Position numbers and translations under genes: made by a program
Shown: positions 5,042-5,429 of the stretch, piece by piece
How the letters are laid out: the number at the start of each line of letters is the position of its first letter
How positions within the stretch are numbered: the first letter of the stretch is position 1
Notes under the pieces: model-generated
Told to the model about the DNA's origin: nothing
Database searches by the model: none
The model's input: only the letters and a program-made list of their open reading frames with translations
Source of the DNA: Anaerocolumna sp.
GTDB taxonomy: Bacteria > Bacillota > Clostridia > Lachnospirales > Lachnospiraceae
NCBI GenBank assembly: GCA_029256035.1
Contig: JAQSYR010000236.1
Coordinates: 1-5,429 of the forward strand
DNA: 5,429 bases
Direction: 5' to 3'

Positions 5042-5429
5042 ATTTGAAGATAATAATGCCCCCAATAATGATGACCATTCCAATAACCTTTCTCCATTCA
5101 AAATTGGCTTTTTCAATGCCAAACATGCCAAAAAGCTCAATTCCGTAGGCAACCAGTAATTGTGCAGTTACGATTAACATAATAGCTCTTGCAGGTCCTA
5201 AAGAATCAACACTTTTCACCACAGTAAAGGTGATAAAAGCTCCCATCGCGCCACCTAACAGCATATACTTATGATCGATACGAAACAGCGCACCTATATT
5301 ACTTTCCCTGCCAGTAACAAACCAGGCAACGACACATACTATAAATGCTGTAAGCTGTACAAATCCAGCTGATAACCAGATATTTGTCTGCTTTGTTACT
5401 CCAGTGTTAAAAACTCCCTGAATACTCAT
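5034..5429 (-). CDS. YdcZ-family (DUF606) DMT-superfamily membrane protein, 5' end cut by window
   Basis: The visible 131 residues show about four hydrophobic segments (about 18-39, 56-73, 78-101 and 114-129) and motifs of the small YdcZ-type transporters: IQGVFNTGVT at residues 3-12, LGPARAIMLIVTAQLL at 77-92 and GIELFGMFG at 96-104. Family members are usually about 140-150 residues and begin roughly ten residues earlier with more hydrophobic sequence, so the ATG at the very edge is probably an internal methionine and the true start lies outside. These proteins are thought to be small-molecule transporters acting as dimers or pairs; the substrate is not known. It ends 126 bases before comEA, with a palindrome and a possible promoter between, so it is probably a separate transcription unit without a role in DNA uptake. 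Confidence 0.85.
   Translation of the reverse strand: MSIQGVFNTGVTKQTNIWLSAGFVQLTAFIVCVVAWFVTGRESNIGALFRIDHKYMLLGGAMGAFITFTVVKSVDSLGPARAIMLIVTAQLLVAYGIELFGMFGIEKANFEWRKVIGMVIIIGGIIIFKWK

Overview
The window is AT-rich and reads as part of the chromosome of a low-GC Gram-positive anaerobe of the class Clostridia. Gene content, the GerMN lipoprotein and the style of the sensor kinase suggest a Lachnospiraceae-like organism; this is inferred from protein families, since no rRNA or other marker is present. Every supported gene lies on the minus strand, so transcription runs from high to low coordinates.

In transcription order the layout is: the 3' part of a YdcZ-family (DMT superfamily) membrane protein (5429-5034); a short spacer with an AT-rich palindrome and a plausible promoter; comEA, a DNA-receptor protein with SLBB and helix-hairpin-helix domains (4908-4252); an OmpR/PhoB-type response regulator (4206-3517); its partner histidine kinase, which is broken; a lipoprotein with two GerMN domains (2209-1196); a 233-base spacer with a large inverted-repeat element and a hairpin; and the first 320 codons of comEC, the DNA-uptake channel (962-1, running off the window).

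The kinase is split into an N-terminal fragment (start at or below 3587, stop at 3315) and a catalytic fragment (ATG 3247, stop 2276) in a different frame. The sequence between the two membrane segments looks too short: compared with relatives as I remember them, most of the extracellular sensor domain is missing. The response regulator and the catalytic core of the kinase both look intact.

The organisation is the most interesting point. comEA and comEC, neighbours in the classic comE operon, here bracket a two-component system and a GerMN lipoprotein. The order regulator, kinase, GerMN lipoprotein resembles mtrA-mtrB-lpqB of Actinobacteria, where the lipoprotein modulates the kinase. Several small sequence changes also sit at expression-control points: an 8-base tandem duplication between the Shine-Dalgarno sequence and the start of the GerMN gene, an adjacent in-frame 18-base duplication, an ATG overlapping the GTG start of the regulator, and a hairpin just before the comEC ribosome binding site. 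No tRNA, rRNA, CRISPR array or transposase gene was seen.
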